NCBI GenBank assembly: GCA_947589325.1
Contig: CANQAM010000019.1
Span: 1 to 44,778, forward strand
Origin: an uncultured Bacteroidales bacterium
GTDB taxonomy: Bacteria > Bacteroidota > Bacteroidia > Bacteroidales > UBA11471
DNA length: 44,778 nucleotides
Direction: 5' to 3'
Both the position numbers and the translations under genes were made by a program. Of this stretch, positions 42,447 to 44,778 are shown piece after piece. The notes below the pieces were generated by a model. It worked only from the letters and a program-made list of their open reading frames with translations, did not search any database and had not been told where the DNA came from. How positions within the stretch are numbered: the stretch's first letter is position 1; every line of letters starts with the position of its first letter.

Positions 42447-44636
42447 TCAGCGCACGAACAGCAGTTCGCGGTATTTGGGCAGCGTCCAGAGCCGGTCGTC
42501 CACCGAAAGTTCGAGCTTGTCGATGTGATAACGTATTTCGTCGAGCTTGGGGGCGATGATGTCGTGGTAGGCGATAGCCTTTTCGCGTATGTCGGCGATG
42601 CGGTTCGCCACTTTCCGCGCCTCCACGAGTTCATCGACTTTGGCTTTGATGGCGATTTCCCGTTCGGCAATATCCTCGATGATTTCGAGATTCTTCGCCG
42701 AGAGGCGGGCAGCCTTTTCGGCGGGGAAGAGGTCGCGCATTTTATATACGTTGTCGATGAGGGTCGATTGGTAGGCGGTGGCGACGGGTATGATGTGGTT
42801 CATCACCAAGTCGCCCAATACGCGCGCTTCGATTTGTATTTTTTTCGTGTAAGTTTCCCACTTCACTTCGTTGCGGGCTTCCAGCTCTTTGCGGTTCATG
42901 ACGCCCATTTCCTCGAACATTTTTACCGAGCTTTCTTTGAGGTAGTTGTCGAAAATCAGGGGCACGCTCGTTTCGCAGTCGAGTCCGCGGCGGGCGGCTT
43001 CGGCTTTCCATTCGTCGCTGTAACCGTTGCCGTCGAAGTGTATTGGTTTGCACTCTTTGATGTAGCGGCGCAGCACGTGAAGTATGGCGATGTGCAGGCT
43101 CAGCCCTTCGGCAGTCAGCGCATCGACATCTTTCTTGAATTGCGTCAGCTGGTGCGCCACAGCCGTATTGAGGGCAATCATGGCGGAAGCGCAGTTGGCT
43201 TCCGAGCCGACGGCGCGGAACTCGAAGCGGTTGCCGGTGAAAGCGAAAGGCGATGTGCGGTTGCGGTCGGTGTTGTCGATAAGCAGTTCCGGTATTTGTG
43301 GAATATCGACCTTCATGCCGTGCTTGCCGCTCAGCGCCGAAAAATCGTTGTCGTCGCTCTCCTCAATGTGGGCGAGCACGTTGGAGAGCTGTGTGCCGAG
43401 AAACGACGATATGATGGCGGGAGGCGCCTCGTTCGCCCCCAGACGGTGGGCGTTGGTCGCACTCGAAATGGAGGCTTTGAGCAGTCCGTTGTGCTTATAT
43501 ACCGCCATCAGTGTATTCACGACGAACGTGATGAATCGCAGGTTGTCGGTCGGGGTCTTGCCGGGAGCCATGAGCAGAATGCCGGTATCGGTGCCCAGCG
43601 ACCAGTTGTTGTGTTTTCCCGAACCGTTTACCCCCTTGAACGGTTTTTCGTGCAGGAGCACGCGGAAACCGTGATTGCGCGCCAGTTTGCGCATCAGCGA
43701 CATGATGAGCAGGTTGTGGTCGTTGGCAAGGTTGCACTCCTCATAAATGGGAGCCAGCTCGAATTGGTTGGGCGCCACCTCGTTGTGGCGCGTCTTTACG
43801 GGGATTCCCAATTTGAGCGCCTCGATTTCCAAATCTTTCATGAATGCCGCCACGCGGGTGGGTATTGCACCGAAGTAGTGGTCTTCGAGCTGCTGGTTTT
43901 TGGAACTTTCGTGCCCCATCAGCGTGCGACCCGTAAGCAGCAGGTCGGGACGGGCAGCGTAAAGACCTTCATCGACAAGGAAGTATTCCTGTTCCCAGCC
44001 GAGATAGGCGATGACCTTTTTCACATCGGGATTGAAGTAGCGGCACACCTCGACGGCTGCCTTATCTACGGCGCGAAGGGCTTTCAGCAGCGGAGCCTTG
44101 TAGTCGAGCGATTCGCCCGTATAGGCGATGAAAATCGTCGGTATGCACAACGTGTCATCGACGATGAATGCGGGCGACGACGGGTCCCATGCCGAATATC
44201 CGCGCGCTTCGAATGTGTTGCGGATACCGCCGTTCGGAAAACTCGACGCATCGGGTTCCTGCTGAACCAGCAGTTTTCCCGAAAACTCCTGTATCACACC
44301 GCCGCGACCGTCGTGCTCGATAAAGGAGTCGTGCTTCTCCGCCGTGCCTTCGGTAAGCGGGGCGAACCAGTGCGTATAGTGCGTCGCGCCCATTTCCACC
44401 GCCCATGTTTTCATGCCTTCGGCTATGCGGTCTGCCATGGCGCGTTCCAGCGGCGCACCGTTGCAAATGGCATTCATCAAATGGGTGTAGGCTTCCGTCG
44501 GCAGGTATTGCCGCATTTTTTCCTGATTGAATACATATTTTCCGAAATACTCCGACGGCAATTCCGACGGAACCGGTACATCGACGGGCTTTTTCTTGAA
44601 AGCCGCCTCTACGACTCTGAATCGAAGTGTGGACAT
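42447..44636 (-). CDS. glnN: Glutamine synthetase type III
   Basis: Makes glutamine from glutamate, ammonia and ATP; type III enzymes are about 730 residues and typical of Bacteroidetes. The 729-residue protein starts MSTLRFRVVEAAFKKKPVDV. Motifs: GWEQEYFLVDEGLY near 212 (metal Glu), KTRHNEVAPNQFELAPIYEE near 278, NGSGKHNNWSLGTDTG near 337 and FAFTGNRFEFRAVGSEANCA near 467. The C-terminal 200 residues are helical. The ATG at 44636 is chosen over one 44 codons upstream because the extra residues have no family similarity and cross the promoter. A -7 box and a terminator frame it as a single gene. Confidence 0.97.
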   Translation of the reverse strand: MSTLRFRVVEAAFKKKPVDVPVPSELPSEYFGKYVFNQEKMRQYLPTEAYTHLMNAICNGAPLERAMADRIAEGMKTWAVEMGATHYTHWFAPLTEGTAEKHDSFIEHDGRGGVIQEFSGKLLVQQEPDASSFPNGGIRNTFEARGYSAWDPSSPAFIVDDTLCIPTIFIAYTGESLDYKAPLLKALRAVDKAAVEVCRYFNPDVKKVIAYLGWEQEYFLVDEGLYAARPDLLLTGRTLMGHESSKNQQLEDHYFGAIPTRVAAFMKDLEIEALKLGIPVKTRHNEVAPNQFELAPIYEECNLANDHNLLIMSLMRKLARNHGFRVLLHEKPFKGVNGSGKHNNWSLGTDTGILLMAPGKTPTDNLRFITFVVNTLMAVYKHNGLLKASISSATNAHRLGANEAPPAIISSFLGTQLSNVLAHIEESDDNDFSALSGKHGMKVDIPQIPELLIDNTDRNRTSPFAFTGNRFEFRAVGSEANCASAMIALNTAVAHQLTQFKKDVDALTAEGLSLHIAILHVLRRYIKECKPIHFDGNGYSDEWKAEAARRGLDCETSVPLIFDNYLKESSVKMFEEMGVMNRKELEARNEVKWETYTKKIQIEARVLGDLVMNHIIPVATAYQSTLIDNVYKMRDLFPAEKAARLSAKNLEIIEDIAEREIAIKAKVDELVEARKVANRIADIREKAIAYHDIIAPKLDEIRYHIDKLELSVDDRLWTLPKYRELLFVR

Positions 44637-44680
44637 AATTAGGGTATTTAGGTAAAAAATAAAAACAGATTTCCGGACGA

Positions 44681-44688
44681 CAAAGGTA
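44681..44688 (-). promoter_or_regulatory. -7 box of glnN
   Basis: TACCTTTG on the minus strand, giving a leader of about 40 bases before the glnN ATG. The best upstream TTG (44714-44712) is 23 bases away, slightly long. The last 90 bases of the window contain nothing else I can identify. Confidence 0.55.
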
Positions 44689-44778
44689 TAAAAAATTTTT
44701 AACTGTTCAGTCAAGATAGAAGTGCAACAAAAGGAGATAGAAAATATCTGTTCCACATCTTGCAGCAAAGCAGAAAAG

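Noticed and set aside
42405-44642. 745-codon open frame antisense to glnN
   Set aside because: Complete overlap with a clear type III glutamine synthetase; no motif in the antisense translation.

Overview
This window is chromosomal DNA from a member of the Bacteroidales. The evidence is a type IX secretion core (porP-gldK-gldL-gldM-gldN), a type III glutamine synthetase, the long form of IspG, a TGS/uridine-kinase fusion, a methylmalonyl-CoA decarboxylase operon with a lamin-tail/OadG subunit, and promoters of the Bacteroidetes primary-sigma type (TTG/TTTG, about 19 bases, then TAnnTTTG). Most genes are moderately GC-rich. Species cannot be named from the sequence alone; a Barnesiella- or Porphyromonas-like relative would fit.

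Left part (1-8.9 kb): the 5' end of ruvX/yqgF runs off the left edge. It is followed by dnaK with a strong terminator, then a membrane-anchored Sel1-repeat protein with its own promoter. On the + strand comes a five-gene propionate operon: methylmalonyl-CoA epimerase, decarboxylase alpha, a lamin-tail/OadG subunit, the biotin carrier, and the membrane Na+ pump beta subunit. It converts methylmalonyl-CoA to propionyl-CoA while exporting sodium.

Middle (9-21 kb): a clearly AT-rich three-gene island (DUF2971 protein, orphan lipoprotein, small secreted protein) lies between the propionate operon and a housekeeping run of pyrH, frr, rsgA, thyA and folA. Facing folA are a PepSY-like lipoprotein, dsbD, a FadL-type outer-membrane protein and a Tyr/Trp-rich secreted protein.

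Centre (21-31 kb): one long minus-strand operon runs nucleoside kinase, HAD hydrolase, rpoN, PAP2-like membrane protein, purE, ispG, and possibly a DUF308 protein. A divergent Na/Pi cotransporter starts from a good promoter.

Right part (30.6-44.8 kb): a DUF234-type ATPase sits in a disturbed stretch with palindromic repeats, a small orphan ORF and a decapitated glycosyltransferase. Upstream on the same strand are licD and a CDP-ribitol synthase fusion (cytidylyltransferase plus short-chain reductase), directly behind the T9SS operon. The window ends with a choloylglycine-hydrolase-family enzyme and glutamine synthetase III.

The most interesting points are the LicD/CDP-ribitol cassette attached to the T9SS genes, an identical 20-base leader in front of two unrelated genes (mce and frr), the AT-rich island, and the rearranged patch around 30.6-32.7 kb. 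I did not find a clearly new multi-gene defence or catalytic system.
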